Shown one piece after another: positions 25,363 through 35,061 of a DNA stretch of 64,000 nt (its first letter is position 1; every line of letters begins with the position of its first letter). This stretch comes from Pandoraea captiosa. GTDB lineage: Bacteria > Pseudomonadota > Gammaproteobacteria > Burkholderiales > Burkholderiaceae. The DNA is taken from contig NZ_CABPSQ010000003.1 in the NCBI RefSeq assembly GCF_902459775.1, forward strand, positions 434,001-498,000. Reading direction: 5' to 3'. The notes below the pieces were generated by a model that worked only from the letters and a program-made list of their open reading frames with translations, was not told where the DNA came from and searched no databases. A program made the position numbers and the translations under genes.

Positions 25363-26820
25363 TCACGGAACGTCGCGAGCGGTGACTAGCCGCTGCCCGA
25401 ACACGCTGGCATCCAGTGCGCGCTCGCGCCATAGGGCCATCTCCGCGATCAGATCGGGGCGTGACTCGGGATAAGTGTCCGCCGCAAACTGATGGAGCAT
25501 GCCGCGCAGCGCCTTGACCGTCATCGCCAACGCCGCCGGCCCGCCCGGCTCCGCCGGTGGCGATACCGCCAGACGCTCGCCGGTGGCCGCGACAGCCGCC
25601 GCAAGCCTCGCAACCGGCGCCAGACCAATAGCCGCCGAGTATTGTGCGACCTGCGCCGCGACCGCCGGGTCGTTCAAATTCGGAAGGGCTTCATCGGCGA
25701 GACTGAGGAAAGTCTGGCAAACGTCCTGACGTACGGCCAGTGGGCCGATACGCAACCAGTCGCGCGAACTGCTGCCCGCGCCCTGCTTCTGCCCGGCTTG
25801 CGCAGCATCCGCCAGCGGCTCGGGCAAATGGCCGGGACGGCGCAATACGCCGAAATCGGCCAACAATGCCCCAAGCCAGGTGTCCGGTGCCTGCGCGTGC
25901 CAGGTCGCCAGGGCTTCGATCAGGTCGTGACCGGGTATAGCATCGCCTGACGCTCGGGCGCCGCCCGCGGTGGCCGTGGGGGCCACGGGAGTCGTCCCCG
26001 CGTCGGCGGGGTTACCGGGACGGGTGAGTTGCTTGCGCAGGGCCAGGTTCATGCGTCCGATCTGGCGTTTGTCGGCCAGGCTCAGCGGTGCTCGGGCAAA
26101 GCGCAGCCAGGCCGCTGCCAGACGCCAGTAATCGAGCGGAGCCGTCGCCCCTGCGCGATGCAGATCGGCCGCCAGATCGGCGAGTTGGCCGAGGGCGGCC
26201 GTGGTGTCGATCGCATCGGCGTCGGGGCGCAGCAGGCGCAGCAATACCCGTTCGACGTCGGCGCGCAGCGGCGCCGTGCCAGCCGGCAGGCCATGCAGAC
26301 GCGGCTGCGCGATCACCCATCCCGCCATGCGAAGCTCGCCCGGCGAGGGCGCGCCGGTCCAACCGTCGGTCGCGGAAGGGGTTTGCGCAGCGGGGGCCAC
26401 GGCGCCCGCTTGCCAGATATCGCGCTCGAACTGACGCAGGGCGTTGCGCTGCGTGTCCTGACTGCCGGGTTCGCCATATGCCGCCTCGGCAATCGCCTGC
26501 ACCAGACGCTCGCCATGCAACGCCCAATCGGCGTGACCACTGGTCTGAAGCAGGCGATTGGCGCGACGCAGCGGTCCGAGCGCCGCTGCCGGACCGCTCG
26601 ACCAGGCGTCGGACGCCTCGGTCAGCGCGTCCGCGACTTCCGGCAGACGCCACAGCGGTGTGTCGCGCGTGTCCCGGGCATCGCGGCCGTCGCGAGCGTC
26701 GCGGACATCACGCCCGGCAGGCGTGGCGTCAACGGCGGAATCAGTGGACGGTTGAGGCGATCCGGCCGTACCGGGCACGCCGGAGGTGCCGGACATGCCA
26801 GACGATTCAGGCGTCACCAT
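25363..26820 (-). CDS. hypothetical protein, possible ChpA/PilL N-terminal-like remnant
   Basis: 485 aa from ATG 26820, picked because AGGAG sits six bases before it. The first 55 residues are low complexity, including a run of Arg-Asp-x triplets (RDVRDARDGRDARD). The rest is helical and Ala/Leu rich, with no signal peptide or membrane segment. Segments such as LRRANRLLQTSGHADWALHG and DYWRLAAAWLRFARAP followed by MNLALRKQL recall, from memory, the helical N-terminal part of ChpA/PilL, before its Hpt domains. In related betaproteobacteria a pilG-pilH-pilI-pilJ-chpA cluster occupies this slot beside rubA. No kinase, CheW or receiver domain is present. Function unknown; the ChpA link is a hypothesis. 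Confidence 0.7.
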   Translation of the reverse strand: MVTPESSGMSGTSGVPGTAGSPQPSTDSAVDATPAGRDVRDARDGRDARDTRDTPLWRLPEVADALTEASDAWSSGPAAALGPLRRANRLLQTSGHADWALHGERLVQAIAEAAYGEPGSQDTQRNALRQFERDIWQAGAVAPAAQTPSATDGWTGAPSPGELRMAGWVIAQPRLHGLPAGTAPLRADVERVLLRLLRPDADAIDTTAALGQLADLAADLHRAGATAPLDYWRLAAAWLRFARAPLSLADKRQIGRMNLALRKQLTRPGNPADAGTTPVAPTATAGGARASGDAIPGHDLIEALATWHAQAPDTWLGALLADFGVLRRPGHLPEPLADAAQAGQKQGAGSSSRDWLRIGPLAVRQDVCQTFLSLADEALPNLNDPAVAAQVAQYSAAIGLAPVARLAAAVAATGERLAVSPPAEPGGPAALAMTVKALRGMLHQFAADTYPESRPDLIAEMALWRERALDASVFGQRLVTARDVP

Positions 26821-26843
26821 AGGCATCTCCTGGCCGTTCGGCC

Positions 26844-27014
26844 TCAGATCTGCACCATCTCGAAGTCTTCCTTGCGAGCGCCGCACTCCGGGCAAGTCCA
26901 GTTGATGGGCACGTCTTCCCAGCGCGTGCCAGGTGCAATGCCCTCGTCGGGCAAACCTGCCTCTTCGTCATAGATCCAACCGCAAATGAGGCACATCCAG
27001 CTCTTGTATTCCAT
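26844..27014 (-). CDS. rubA: rubredoxin
   Basis: 56 aa. Two CxxC-type knuckles bind one iron: CLICGWIYD (residues 8-16) and CPECGARKEDFE (41-52), with the conserved aromatic YDEEAG and WEDVP between them. A one-electron carrier in the cytoplasm, partner unknown. It is divergent from the thiD-like gene and ends 23 bases before the ChpA-like gene. The start at 27014 is the only ATG before the first knuckle. Confidence 0.95.
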   Translation of the reverse strand: MEYKSWMCLICGWIYDEEAGLPDEGIAPGTRWEDVPINWTCPECGARKEDFEMVQI

Positions 27015-27040
27015 TCTTTCTTAGGCGACGAGCGTTCCGT

Positions 27041-27227
27041 TACAATGGCTTGTCAACCGCTTCGGGTCCCGTCGGCAGAGATGCCGGACGGTCATGTGGG
27101 AACCCTGCCGGTGCATTGTCCGGCGGGCGCTGCCCACGGCGCTTTCAAGCGCTCCGAAACGGGCATTTAAGGCGTGATGGTACCAACGAACCCAAAGCCT
27201 GACCAGATCGCCGTCTATCCTGCTTCC
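27041..27227 (+). promoter_or_regulatory. promoter box and structured leader of the thiD-like gene
   Basis: TACAAT at 27041-27046 looks like a -10 box. The following 180 bases contain a hairpin with GGCA/TGCC capped by the tetraloop GAGA (27074-27085), enclosed by GGGTCCC (27064) and GGGAACCC (27098-27105). I do not recognise the conserved bases of a TPP riboswitch in it. Confidence 0.35.
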
Positions 27228-28064
27228 ATGCAAACTGAATCCCCACCCATTCTCCTGACCTTCGGACTCTCCGACCCCACTTCGGCAACCGGCGTTCAGG
27301 CCGACCTGCTCACGTTCGCGAGCATGGGCGGCTACGGCGTGTCGGTGCTCACCGGCTACTCATCGCAGGACTCCCGCGCCTGCGATGAGGTGCAGCCCAT
27401 CGACCCCGACTGGATTGCCGATCAGGCACGCATGCTGCTCGAAGACATGCCGGTCGCCGCCTTCAAGGTCGGTAGCGCCGTGAATGCCGATAACGTCGCC
27501 GCCATCGCCGAGATCGTCGCCGATTACGACGAAACGCCCCTCGTCGTTGCCCCCGACTTCGGACTTGCGGGCGAGCACCTGCTGTCGGCGGACGAATTGC
27601 GGGAAGCCACGGCCAGCCTGCTCGTTCCCCAGGCCAGCGTGCTCGTCGTGAGTCCCGCGAGCGCGGTCGCGCTTGCGCAAACGATCACCGAAAACGAAAA
27701 CCTGTCGCAGGACGAAGCTGTCTCCGCCCTGCTGGAGAACGGCTGCGAATTCGTGCTGGTGAGCGACGGCAACGCGCCGCAGTTCACCCACACGTTGTAC
27801 AGCGACGGCGGTGTCGTCCGCGAAGACGCCTGGGACCGTCCTGCGCATAACGTCGCCGGCGCCATGGATACGTTGGCGTCTGCGGTCACCGCCATGCTGG
27901 CCAATGGGCTCGCCGTGCCGGAAGCCGTTCGCGAGGCGCAGGAATACCTGCAACAGGTGCTCGAAAATGCGTTCCGCCCGGGCATGGGACGCCACTTTCC
28001 CGACCGCTTCTTCTGGGCGCGCACGGAAGAGACCGAACAGGACGACACGTCGCCGGACGCCTAA
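27228..28064 (+). CDS. thiD: ThiD-like hydroxymethylpyrimidine (phosphate) kinase
   Basis: 278 aa from the ATG at 27228 (an in-frame GTG/ATG pair at 27174-27177 is an alternative). Ribokinase-like fold: LTFGLSDPTSATGVQADLLTFASMGGYGVSVLTG matches the ThiD N-terminus in layout, and AGAMDTLASAVTAMLANG the C-terminal anion-hole region. Key glycines differ: the usual SDPSGGAGIQADL is SDPTSATGVQADL, and the usual GTGCTLSSA near the C-terminus reads AGAMDTLASA. It is therefore a divergent member and kinase activity is not certain. It is divergent from rubA. Confidence 0.8.
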   Translation: MQTESPPILLTFGLSDPTSATGVQADLLTFASMGGYGVSVLTGYSSQDSRACDEVQPIDPDWIADQARMLLEDMPVAAFKVGSAVNADNVAAIAEIVADYDETPLVVAPDFGLAGEHLLSADELREATASLLVPQASVLVVSPASAVALAQTITENENLSQDEAVSALLENGCEFVLVSDGNAPQFTHTLYSDGGVVREDAWDRPAHNVAGAMDTLASAVTAMLANGLAVPEAVREAQEYLQQVLENAFRPGMGRHFPDRFFWARTEETEQDDTSPDA

Positions 28065-28112
28065 CCCTTTCCCAAACCGGTCGAAAGCATCGCGCAAATT
28101 GCATTGCCCACA

Positions 28113-28145
28113 CAACAACGCCCGCGACTTTGCGGGCGTTGTTGT
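28113..28145. terminator. bidirectional terminator between thiD-like and pglL
   Basis: AACAACGCCCGC, loop of about five bases, GCGGGCGTTGTTGT: a 12-bp stem between converging genes. Confidence 0.85.
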
Positions 28146-28179
28146 CTATGTCGCGCCAGTCAGCGCACGATGTCAAACG

Positions 28180-30003
28180 TTATGCGAACGCATACGTGCC
28201 CTTCGACGGGGCCATCATCGCGTCCACATCCGAATCCGGCTCCCCCTTGGGTCGGCCCCATGCCTCGATAACCCGCCTGAGGAACGGCTTGAGTTCAGCA
28301 CCTTGCTCGCGCAACATGCGCACGAGCGCCGCGTACTGTCCTTCGAAGATTCGCGAGTTGTAATTCTTGAGACGCTGAATGTCCTGCAATGCCTCGTCGT
28401 CGCGACCCGCGAGCGCCAGCAGCACTATGTAGCGCTTGATCATCGTCGGGCCGGCGCCCAGCGCGAGCGCCTCGCGATGCGCAGCCAGCTTTTCGTCGAG
28501 TTGATCGCGATTGAGATAAAGCGCGCCCGTGACGGCGTAATCGCCGTATGGCGCAAAGAACAACGCCGGGTCGGTGCGATACGTTTCGATCTTGCCTGCG
28601 CGGTAAGCCACTTCAACGCGCTGATAGTCGTGATATAGCCATGGGATCGCCACGCACGCGAACAGCACGATGACGCCGTTGATCGCCCCCGTGGCCGTCG
28701 GCGACACACTCTCGATGGGCTTCGTCTCGCAGAATCCGAGCAGGAACATCGCCGGGAGCAGGAAGAATGCGTAGTGCTGCGGATACTCCAGCAAGGCGTG
28801 AATCGCGAGCATGCCGAGCATGACAAAGGCAAGCGCAATGGGTGCCGTCTGGATCCCGCGCACCGCACGGACGAACCAGAATGCCAACGGAAGCAGCACC
28901 GCCAGCGTGCCGACAACGCCCGTCTTCGCCAGCAGGTCGAGCAACACGTTATGCGCGTTGTCCGCCATTTCCACCGGGCCGAGTTTGTCGACCAGCGCGA
29001 ACTGCGCGTCGATGTAGTTCGACCAGCCGGCACCGAAGAACCAATGCTCGCGGAAGATCGCCAGTCCGTACTCCCACAGGTTCAGGCGCCCTGTGACCTG
29101 CCCCGCCTGCTGCATGCGGGCGACGGCACTGCCGTCGAGCTGCAACCCCCAGGCCACGTTCGCCCAGCCGACGAAGACCGTGGCGAGACCGAGTAGCGGC
29201 AGGAGCGCGACCGGCACGAACCAGCGCATCGAGCGACGCATGTTGCGCGTCGGCTCGCTACGCTCCATCCACACAAGCCACAGCCCGAAAGCAGACAGCA
29301 GCGCCAGTTGCAGCCACGGCGTGCGTGAGCCCGTCAGGCAGATGCCGATGTCAAACGCGGCGCAGGCCACGAGCAACGCCCATGCCGGCAACTTGCGCTG
29401 ATACCAGAGGTAAAACGCGCCGGCGCTGGCGAGCGAGAGATACGTCGCCAGGTGATTGGGCTGGTACATGTTGCCGAACAGGCGACGAGCCACCGTGACC
29501 GTGTACTTGGCGACCAGCCACGGCACCTGGGCTTCCAGGTGAAACGCCTGGACGATCTGTGCGCCCACGGCGTACAAGCCGCCCAGCGTAAGCGCCACCG
29601 CACTCCAGCGCATGAGCACACCGCGCCAACCCAGTTGCGCGAGCCAATAACCCGTGTTGACCGCGACGATCATCGCCACACCGTAGAGCAGCGCCGTCAT
29701 CATCAACTGCGGCAACTCGGTCGGAATCGTCGCGCGCTGAATCAGCACGATCGCCACAAAAGCGAGCGGCATCCACGTGACGCGCGGCATGCGCAGCAGG
29801 CGCGCGTCGCGTTGCCACACGGCGATCATCGAGAGCACACCCAGCACTGCGAACAGCGAAAACGCCAGCGCTTCCGAATAGAACGTCGAAATCGGATAGG
29901 TGTGCTTGACGAGGTTGTAGGGCAAAGCCCAGATCAGGGCGAGTACAAGCCCGATCATCGAGAGAAGCAGAGGAGGAAACAAGGTCGCCGCCGTGCAATG
30001 CAT
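28180..30003 (-). CDS. pglL: PglL-family O-oligosaccharyltransferase
   Basis: 607 aa with about a dozen membrane segments, a large periplasmic loop, and a C-terminal soluble region of about 130 residues with helical repeats. The Wzy_C-type block is present: GRLNLWEYGLAIFREHWFFGAG, then DNAHNVLLDLLAKTGVVG, whose NAHN His is typical of O-antigen ligase/PglL enzymes, and ALLEYPQHYAFFLLP. PglL moves a whole lipid-linked glycan onto serine/threonine of periplasmic proteins. A pilin gene lies directly upstream on the same strand. In Burkholderia the PglL homologue is found beside recA/sucCD and a pilin, as here. ATG at 30003 chosen; the in-frame TTG six codons earlier is weaker. Confidence 0.9.
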   Translation of the reverse strand: MHCTAATLFPPLLLSMIGLVLALIWALPYNLVKHTYPISTFYSEALAFSLFAVLGVLSMIAVWQRDARLLRMPRVTWMPLAFVAIVLIQRATIPTELPQLMMTALLYGVAMIVAVNTGYWLAQLGWRGVLMRWSAVALTLGGLYAVGAQIVQAFHLEAQVPWLVAKYTVTVARRLFGNMYQPNHLATYLSLASAGAFYLWYQRKLPAWALLVACAAFDIGICLTGSRTPWLQLALLSAFGLWLVWMERSEPTRNMRRSMRWFVPVALLPLLGLATVFVGWANVAWGLQLDGSAVARMQQAGQVTGRLNLWEYGLAIFREHWFFGAGWSNYIDAQFALVDKLGPVEMADNAHNVLLDLLAKTGVVGTLAVLLPLAFWFVRAVRGIQTAPIALAFVMLGMLAIHALLEYPQHYAFFLLPAMFLLGFCETKPIESVSPTATGAINGVIVLFACVAIPWLYHDYQRVEVAYRAGKIETYRTDPALFFAPYGDYAVTGALYLNRDQLDEKLAAHREALALGAGPTMIKRYIVLLALAGRDDEALQDIQRLKNYNSRIFEGQYAALVRMLREQGAELKPFLRRVIEAWGRPKGEPDSDVDAMMAPSKGTYAFA

Positions 30004-30192
30004 CGGTTGAAAGATGCGCAAGCATAACCAAAAATGGCCACCCGGGGGGCAGCCATTTCATGCCTGACGCGCGTATTGACGCCGTCCGCAAATCCGCAGT
30101 GATCGCCAGGCCGGACGTCCTGTGGCTTGATGCGACCCGATGCAACCCGCTGCGATGCAACGTGACGTCATTCGGCCTGGTGCGAAGCGGAC

Positions 30193-30714
30193 TCAGGCCC
30201 CCTTGGTCGCCGCGTCGCCGCGACATTCCGGCGGCGCGAGCTTACCCGGCAGCGTGGCACCGTTGGGCGCGCCTTCGCGGCCCTGCGCATAGCACGTCCA
30301 GACGATCTGACCTTCGGGGGCCTTGCCGACCGTCAGCGTCTCCGGCTTGCCGGTGGCGCCGGTGCTGGTCGGCACCAGCACGATCGCACCATCGCCCGCT
30401 CGCTGGGTGTACGCCACCGTAACGTTGCCGCTCACGGAATCGATGCTCACACCGCTCACGTTGTCCGTTGCGCTCGGTGCCTGCCACCCGCTATTGAACG
30501 GCGCGCCATGCATGGCATTCTCGCTCACGAGCGCCTTGGCCGAGGCCGCTGCGCCGAGTCCTTCGACGACACGCGCGCGGACCAGATAATTCTGCAGATA
30601 CGGAACCCCTGCTGTGACCAGCACGCCGATGATCGCCAGCACGATCATCAGTTCGATCAGGGTGAAACCCCGGGATTTGGCGAGACCGGTAGTCCGGTGG
30701 CCGAAACGACGCAT
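30193..30714 (-). CDS. pilA: type IV pilin-like protein (PilA type)
   Basis: 173 aa prepilin. The 16-residue leader ends in Gly16 before FTLIELMIVLAIIGVLV, with Glu21 at the +5 position, so PilD-type peptidase would cleave and methylate Phe17. The globular domain ends in a Cys141-Cys164 pair, the classical D-region disulfide. Ser/Thr-rich stretches (TSTGATGKPET) could accept O-glycans. AGGGAG eight bases before the ATG is a good ribosome site. pglL follows 190 bases downstream on the same strand, suggesting pilin is its natural substrate. No other pilus assembly genes are in the window. Confidence 0.92.
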   Translation of the reverse strand: MRRFGHRTTGLAKSRGFTLIELMIVLAIIGVLVTAGVPYLQNYLVRARVVEGLGAAASAKALVSENAMHGAPFNSGWQAPSATDNVSGVSIDSVSGNVTVAYTQRAGDGAIVLVPTSTGATGKPETLTVGKAPEGQIVWTCYAQGREGAPNGATLPGKLAPPECRGDAATKGA

Positions 30715-31009
30715 TGTGTAACTCCCTGCAAAAGCAATGAAAACAAAGGGGACATCGGGGGGAAGTGGGCGGAGTATGCCATACCCCCCATCGCGAATGC
30801 CCTGCCGCAGATCAAAATCGGCCGGCGCCGCATGAGGTGATCGGAATCGTCCGAGGGAACGCGAGACAAACGGTCTGGCGCCGACCGGTCCCGACGCCGA
30901 TGAGACGTCAGGCAACGCCCCCCCACCGCATGACGCATCGGCATGGTCAGGCCGACCGAGCGCCTGGATCCTGTCGCGCCAAAGTCTCCGATCCCGGCAA
31001 TGGACCCGA

Positions 31010-31738
31010 TTATTTCGAAGAGGTTGCACGCATTTGTCGTGCTTCGCTACGACGCTTGAGCGCGAGCCCTACGACCAGAACGAACACCGCCCCGATCGCC
31101 GAGGCCACATAGTGGGTGTATTTCGCGGCATCGCCGGGCAAGTGCAACAGATGGCCGATGCCCGGGTCGGTCACGATCAGGCCGCCGGCGATCCATCCGA
31201 GCAGCGCCGCACCCGCCATCACGATCACGGGGAAACGGTCGAGCGCCTTGAGCACGAGCTGCGAGCCCCAGACGATCAACGGAATGCTCACGAGCAAGCC
31301 GAAGATGACGAGCGGCAGCTGGTGATGATCGGCCGCGCCTTCCGCGGCACCGGCGATCGCGATCACGTTGTCGATGCTCATCACCAGATCGGCAATGATG
31401 ATGGTTTTGACGGCAGTCCAGAGCTTGTCGGCCGGCTTCACGCTGTCGTGCGCGTCGTGGTCGGGCACCAGCAGCTTGGTGCCGATCCAGAGCAGCAGCA
31501 GCCCGCCCACCGCCTTGAGATAAGGCACGGCGAGCAGCGTCACGGCAAACGCAATCAGGATCACGCGCAATACGATGGCCCCGATCGTGCCCCAGACGAT
31601 GCCTTGCAACCGTTGCTTGGCCGGCAGATTTCGGCACGCGAGCGCAATCACCACGGCATTGTCGCCACCCAGCAGGATGTCGATCATGATGATCTGGGCC
31701 ACGGCGGCCCAGTTTAGCTCGGCAAAAAACGCAAGCAT
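31010..31738 (-). CDS. TerC-family membrane protein (first copy)
   Basis: 242 aa, about seven helices. Opposed acidic motifs inside the membrane are the family mark: MIDILLGGDNAVVIALACRN in helix 1 and ADLVMSIDNVIAIAGAA in helix 4. Relatives act as manganese exporters or in metalation of exported proteins. A cytoplasmic loop carries DHDAHD, a possible metal-sensing stretch. The gene lies between the pilin and sucD on the same strand, separated from each by about 200-300 bases. The 296-base stretch to the pilin start shows no other gene. Metal specificity unproven. Confidence 0.88.
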   Translation of the reverse strand: MLAFFAELNWAAVAQIIMIDILLGGDNAVVIALACRNLPAKQRLQGIVWGTIGAIVLRVILIAFAVTLLAVPYLKAVGGLLLLWIGTKLLVPDHDAHDSVKPADKLWTAVKTIIIADLVMSIDNVIAIAGAAEGAADHHQLPLVIFGLLVSIPLIVWGSQLVLKALDRFPVIVMAGAALLGWIAGGLIVTDPGIGHLLHLPGDAAKYTHYVASAIGAVFVLVVGLALKRRSEARQMRATSSK

Positions 31739-31845
31739 GGCGCGGATATCCTCGGCAACGATTGAGACGGTAAAGACAGTTCAGACGCTGAAACGGCTGA
31801 AGGGGTGAGACGAATGCAACAAAGGATGGCGCAAACGCAATAGCA

Positions 31846-31879
31846 AAAGAGGGAGCCCGATGTCCTGGGCTCCCTCTTT
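31846..31879 (-). terminator. terminator after sucD
   Basis: A 13-bp stem: AAAGAGGGAGCCC at 31846-31858 and its inverse at 31867-31879, ending in a T run when read on the minus strand, about 60 bases past the sucD stop. Confidence 0.88.
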
Positions 31880-31937
31880 CATGACTCGTTATGCGGCCAC
31901 CGGTTCCGGCGGCCGCGACGAAGTCGTCCGGCGGGAA

Positions 31938-32819
31938 TTACAGCACCGACTTGAGCAGGCGGCCCATTTCCGACGGGTTCTTGGTCACCTTGATGCCGCA
32001 GGCATCCATGATGGCCAGCTTGGCTTCGGCCGTATCGGCACCGCCCGAGATCAGCGCGCCGGCGTGGCCCATGCGCTTGCCCGGAGGCGCCGTCACGCCT
32101 GCGATGAAGCCGACGACCGGCTTCTTCATGTTGCCCTTGATCCACTCGGCGGCGGCAGCTTCGTCCGGACCACCGATTTCACCGATCATGATCACGGCGT
32201 CCGTTTCCGGATCGTCGTTGAACATCTTCATGACGTCGATGTGCTTCAGACCGTTGATCGGGTCGCCACCGATACCGACGGCGCTCGACTGGCCCAGACC
32301 CAGTGCGGTCAGCTGGCCCACGGCTTCGTACGTCAGGGTACCCGAGCGCGACACCACGCCGATGCGACCCTTCTTGTGGATGTGACCCGGCATGATGCCG
32401 ATCTTCAGTTCGTCCGGCGTGATCACGCCCGGGCAGTTCGGGCCGAGCAGCAGGGTCTTGCGACCTTCGCGACGCATACGGTCCTTCACTTCGATCATGT
32501 CACGAACCGGAATACCTTCCGTGATACAGATCGCCAGATCCAGGTCGGCTTCGACGGCTTCCCAGATGGCGGCAGCAGCGCCTGCGGGCGGCACGTAGAT
32601 CACGGAGACGGTCGCGCCGGTTTGTTCCTTCGCGTCCTTCACCGAACCGTAAATCGGAATCCCTTCGAAGTCTTCGCCAGCCTTCTTCGGGTTCACGCCG
32701 GCGACGAACGCGTTCTTGCCGTTCGCGTATTCGCGGCACATACGGGTATGGAACTGGCCGGTCTTGCCAGTGATACCCTGGGTGATGACCTTGGTGTCTT
32801 TGTTGATCAGAATCGACAT
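31938..32819 (-). CDS. sucD: succinyl-CoA ligase (ADP-forming) subunit alpha
   Basis: 293 aa. It forms the heterodimer/tetramer with SucC that makes ATP from succinyl-CoA in the TCA cycle. Seen: N-terminal CoA-binding [31 protein letters not shown], and the phosphohistidine in [16 protein letters not shown], with [12 protein letters not shown] beforehand. Full length. It follows sucC by 85 bases on the same strand. Confidence 0.98.
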   Translation of the reverse strand: MSILINKDTKVITQGITGKTGQFHTRMCREYANGKNAFVAGVNPKKAGEDFEGIPIYGSVKDAKEQTGATVSVIYVPPAGAAAAIWEAVEADLDLAICITEGIPVRDMIEVKDRMRREGRKTLLLGPNCPGVITPDELKIGIMPGHIHKKGRIGVVSRSGTLTYEAVGQLTALGLGQSSAVGIGGDPINGLKHIDVMKMFNDDPETDAVIMIGEIGGPDEAAAAEWIKGNMKKPVVGFIAGVTAPPGKRMGHAGALISGGADTAEAKLAIMDACGIKVTKNPSEMGRLLKSVL

Positions 32820-32904
32820 TGCTTGATTTCCTTCGTCCTGTTGCCTGGCGGTGTGCGCTCAGCCTCTCGGGAGCAGCACGCCGCGACGGCTTCGACTGTT
32901 CTGG

Positions 32905-34071
32905 TTACTTGCCTGCGGCAGCCGCGACAACCTTCTGGGCAGCTTCTTCCATGCTGTCCGCAGAGATGATCGGCAGGCCGGATTCGGCGAGCATCTTCTT
33001 GCCCAGGTCTTCGTTCGTGCCCTTCATGCGCACGACGAGCGGCACCTTCAGCGACACAGCCTTCGACGCCGTGATCACGCCTTCGGCGATCACGTCGCAG
33101 CGCATGATGCCGCCGAAGATGTTGACCAGAATGGCCGTCAGGTTCGGGTTCTTCAGCATGATCTTGAACGCTTCGGTCACCTTCTCTGCCGTGGCGCCAC
33201 CGCCCACGTCCAGGAAGTTGGCCGGCTCGCCGCCGAACAGCTTGATGGTGTCCATCGTGGCCATGGCCAGACCGGCACCGTTCACCAGACAGCCGATGTT
33301 GCCGTCGAGCGAGATGTAAGCCAGATCGAACTTCGAGGCTTCGACTTCAGCCGGATCTTCTTCGTCCAGATCGCGGTAAGCCACGATTTCCGGATGACGG
33401 AACAGGGCATTCGAATCGAAGTTGAACTTGGCGTCCAGTGCCGTGACCGTGCCGTTCTTGCTCACGTTGAGCGGGTTGATTTCGGCCAGCGACGCGTCCG
33501 TTTCCCAGAAGGCCTTGTACAGACCTTGGAGAATCGTGCGGGCTTGCGAGATCGAACCTTCCGGCACGCTGATCTTCTTGGCGAAGTCGTCGGCTTGCGC
33601 GTCCGTCAGGCCAACCGACGGATCGATCACGACGTGGTGGATCAGTTCCGGGTGCTTTTCGGCGACTTCTTCGATGTCCATGCCGCCTTCGCTCGAACCC
33701 ATCATCACGATCTTCTGCGTGACGCGGTCAACCACCAGGCTGACGTACAGTTCGTTGTGGATGTCGGCGCCTTCTTCGATCAACAGGCGATTGACCTTCT
33801 GGCCTTCCGGGCCCGTCTGGTGCGTGACCAGTTGCATGCCGAGGATCTGGCCGGCGTATTCGCGCACTTGCTCGATCGACTTGGCAACCTTCACGCCGCC
33901 GCCCTTACCGCGACCGCCTGCGTGAATCTGGGCCTTGACCACCCAAACCGGACCGCCGAGTTCTTCGGCTGCCTTCACGGCCTCGTCCACGGAAAACGCC
34001 GGAATGCCGCGGGGCACCGCGACTCCGAATTTCCGGAGGATTTCCTTGCCTTGATACTCATGAATCTTCAT
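32905..34071 (-). CDS. sucC: succinyl-CoA ligase (ADP-forming) subunit beta
   Basis: 388 aa. ATP-grasp N-domain: [36 protein letters not shown] and [11 protein letters not shown] with the metal-binding Glu and Asn. The C-terminal ligase domain has [25 protein letters not shown] split across residues 262-286, and a glycine-rich [14 protein letters not shown]. Full length. It overlaps the DUF2889 gene by four bases (ATGA), so that gene, sucC and sucD likely form one transcript. Confidence 0.98.
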   Translation of the reverse strand: MKIHEYQGKEILRKFGVAVPRGIPAFSVDEAVKAAEELGGPVWVVKAQIHAGGRGKGGGVKVAKSIEQVREYAGQILGMQLVTHQTGPEGQKVNRLLIEEGADIHNELYVSLVVDRVTQKIVMMGSSEGGMDIEEVAEKHPELIHHVVIDPSVGLTDAQADDFAKKISVPEGSISQARTILQGLYKAFWETDASLAEINPLNVSKNGTVTALDAKFNFDSNALFRHPEIVAYRDLDEEDPAEVEASKFDLAYISLDGNIGCLVNGAGLAMATMDTIKLFGGEPANFLDVGGGATAEKVTEAFKIMLKNPNLTAILVNIFGGIMRCDVIAEGVITASKAVSLKVPLVVRMKGTNEDLGKKMLAESGLPIISADSMEEAAQKVVAAAAGK

Positions 34072-34751
34072 GCGTGATTCCCTTCTTGCTGAGTTGGAAG
34101 TTTGGGTTCGAGCTCGCGAGTCGAGGCCGCATCGCGCACCGCTTCTGATGTGACGGGCGTCGTGGGCTCGTTCGCTCGATCGTTTGCGCGGCCGTTGAAC
34201 CAGCGCGGGTAAAACCGGCGCACCGCCTCGCCATCAAACCGCAGGGCGTGACAATGTCCGAGTTGGAAAGGAGGTGCCGAATCTTCGGCATCGTTGCTCG
34301 CCAGCGCCGTATCGGGTGTGTCGATCACCACTCCGGCGAAAGCCTGAATCGCTGCCGTCGGCAGGACGCTGCACAGTTCTGTCAGGTGGGTACAGCCCGC
34401 CGCGCCGCCAAGGCGCTCGCGAACCCCGCGTCGGAAGCCGCGCCGCAGGTTAAGACCAATCAACTGACGGTATTGGGGGCCGATCTGGTCGCAAATACCG
34501 GGATAAGGCACCCAGTCGGACACAGCCTCGGCGTCATGGACTTCAAACGCTTCGTCGATCGTCAGCCGCAGCCATAGTTCGTGAATTGGCGTGCCCTCCT
34601 TGCGAAGGCCGGTGGCCAATGCAAAATCCCGATCCTTGTGATCGGTCAGTCGGGCTTCGATGTCCCATAGGCCATCGTCGCGCGAATACGCTTCAACAGC
34701 GATCGTGCGACGGTGACGCAAGGTACGAGAGGCAGGCGCGGAGAGCGGCAT
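34068..34751 (-). CDS. DUF2889 domain protein
   Basis: 227 aa from ATG 34751. The domain begins [31 protein letters not shown] and continues with [12 protein letters not shown] and [22 protein letters not shown], then a conserved [21 protein letters not shown]. Function unknown; no signal peptide, no membrane segment. The last 45 residues are low complexity. It is translationally coupled to sucC (four-base overlap), an arrangement I recall in other Burkholderiales, which suggests a link to central metabolism or only shared transcription. Confidence 0.85.
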   Translation of the reverse strand: MPLSAPASRTLRHRRTIAVEAYSRDDGLWDIEARLTDHKDRDFALATGLRKEGTPIHELWLRLTIDEAFEVHDAEAVSDWVPYPGICDQIGPQYRQLIGLNLRRGFRRGVRERLGGAAGCTHLTELCSVLPTAAIQAFAGVVIDTPDTALASNDAEDSAPPFQLGHCHALRFDGEAVRRFYPRWFNGRANDRANEPTTPVTSEAVRDAASTRELEPKLPTQQEGNHA

Positions 34752-34788
34752 GCGGAAGTGTGCAATGCATGAACGCAGAAAGATCTTG

Positions 34789-34794
34789 ATTCTA
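34789..34794 (-). promoter_or_regulatory. extended -10 promoter for DUF2889-sucCD
   Basis: On the minus strand TGCTAGAAT gives an extended -10 (TAGAAT at 34789-34794), 38 bases before the DUF2889 ATG. The -35 region is poor. The rest of the 34752-35061 gap holds two GTGTCACG-GAG direct copies near 34938-34975 and no gene I can support. Confidence 0.45.
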
Positions 34795-35061
34795 GCATAG
34801 GCGACGGCCCCGTCTGCCGCAGCGCAGCAGAAGCCCGCCGCATAAGGGGGAATTACCCGACCCATCGGTCGGGCAATCAAATTATCGCCGCTGCCCGCCG
34901 GTATGGTGCAACGCCATAACGCGATAAGCGAGGATTGACGTGTCACGTGAGTTACCGCGTCGTGTCACGCGAGCGATGACGCTGGTTGCGCGACGATACG
35001 CGTCGTTAGGCGCACACGGATAAATGGACACGCATCCATGAGGAAAACGGTGAGACTGACC

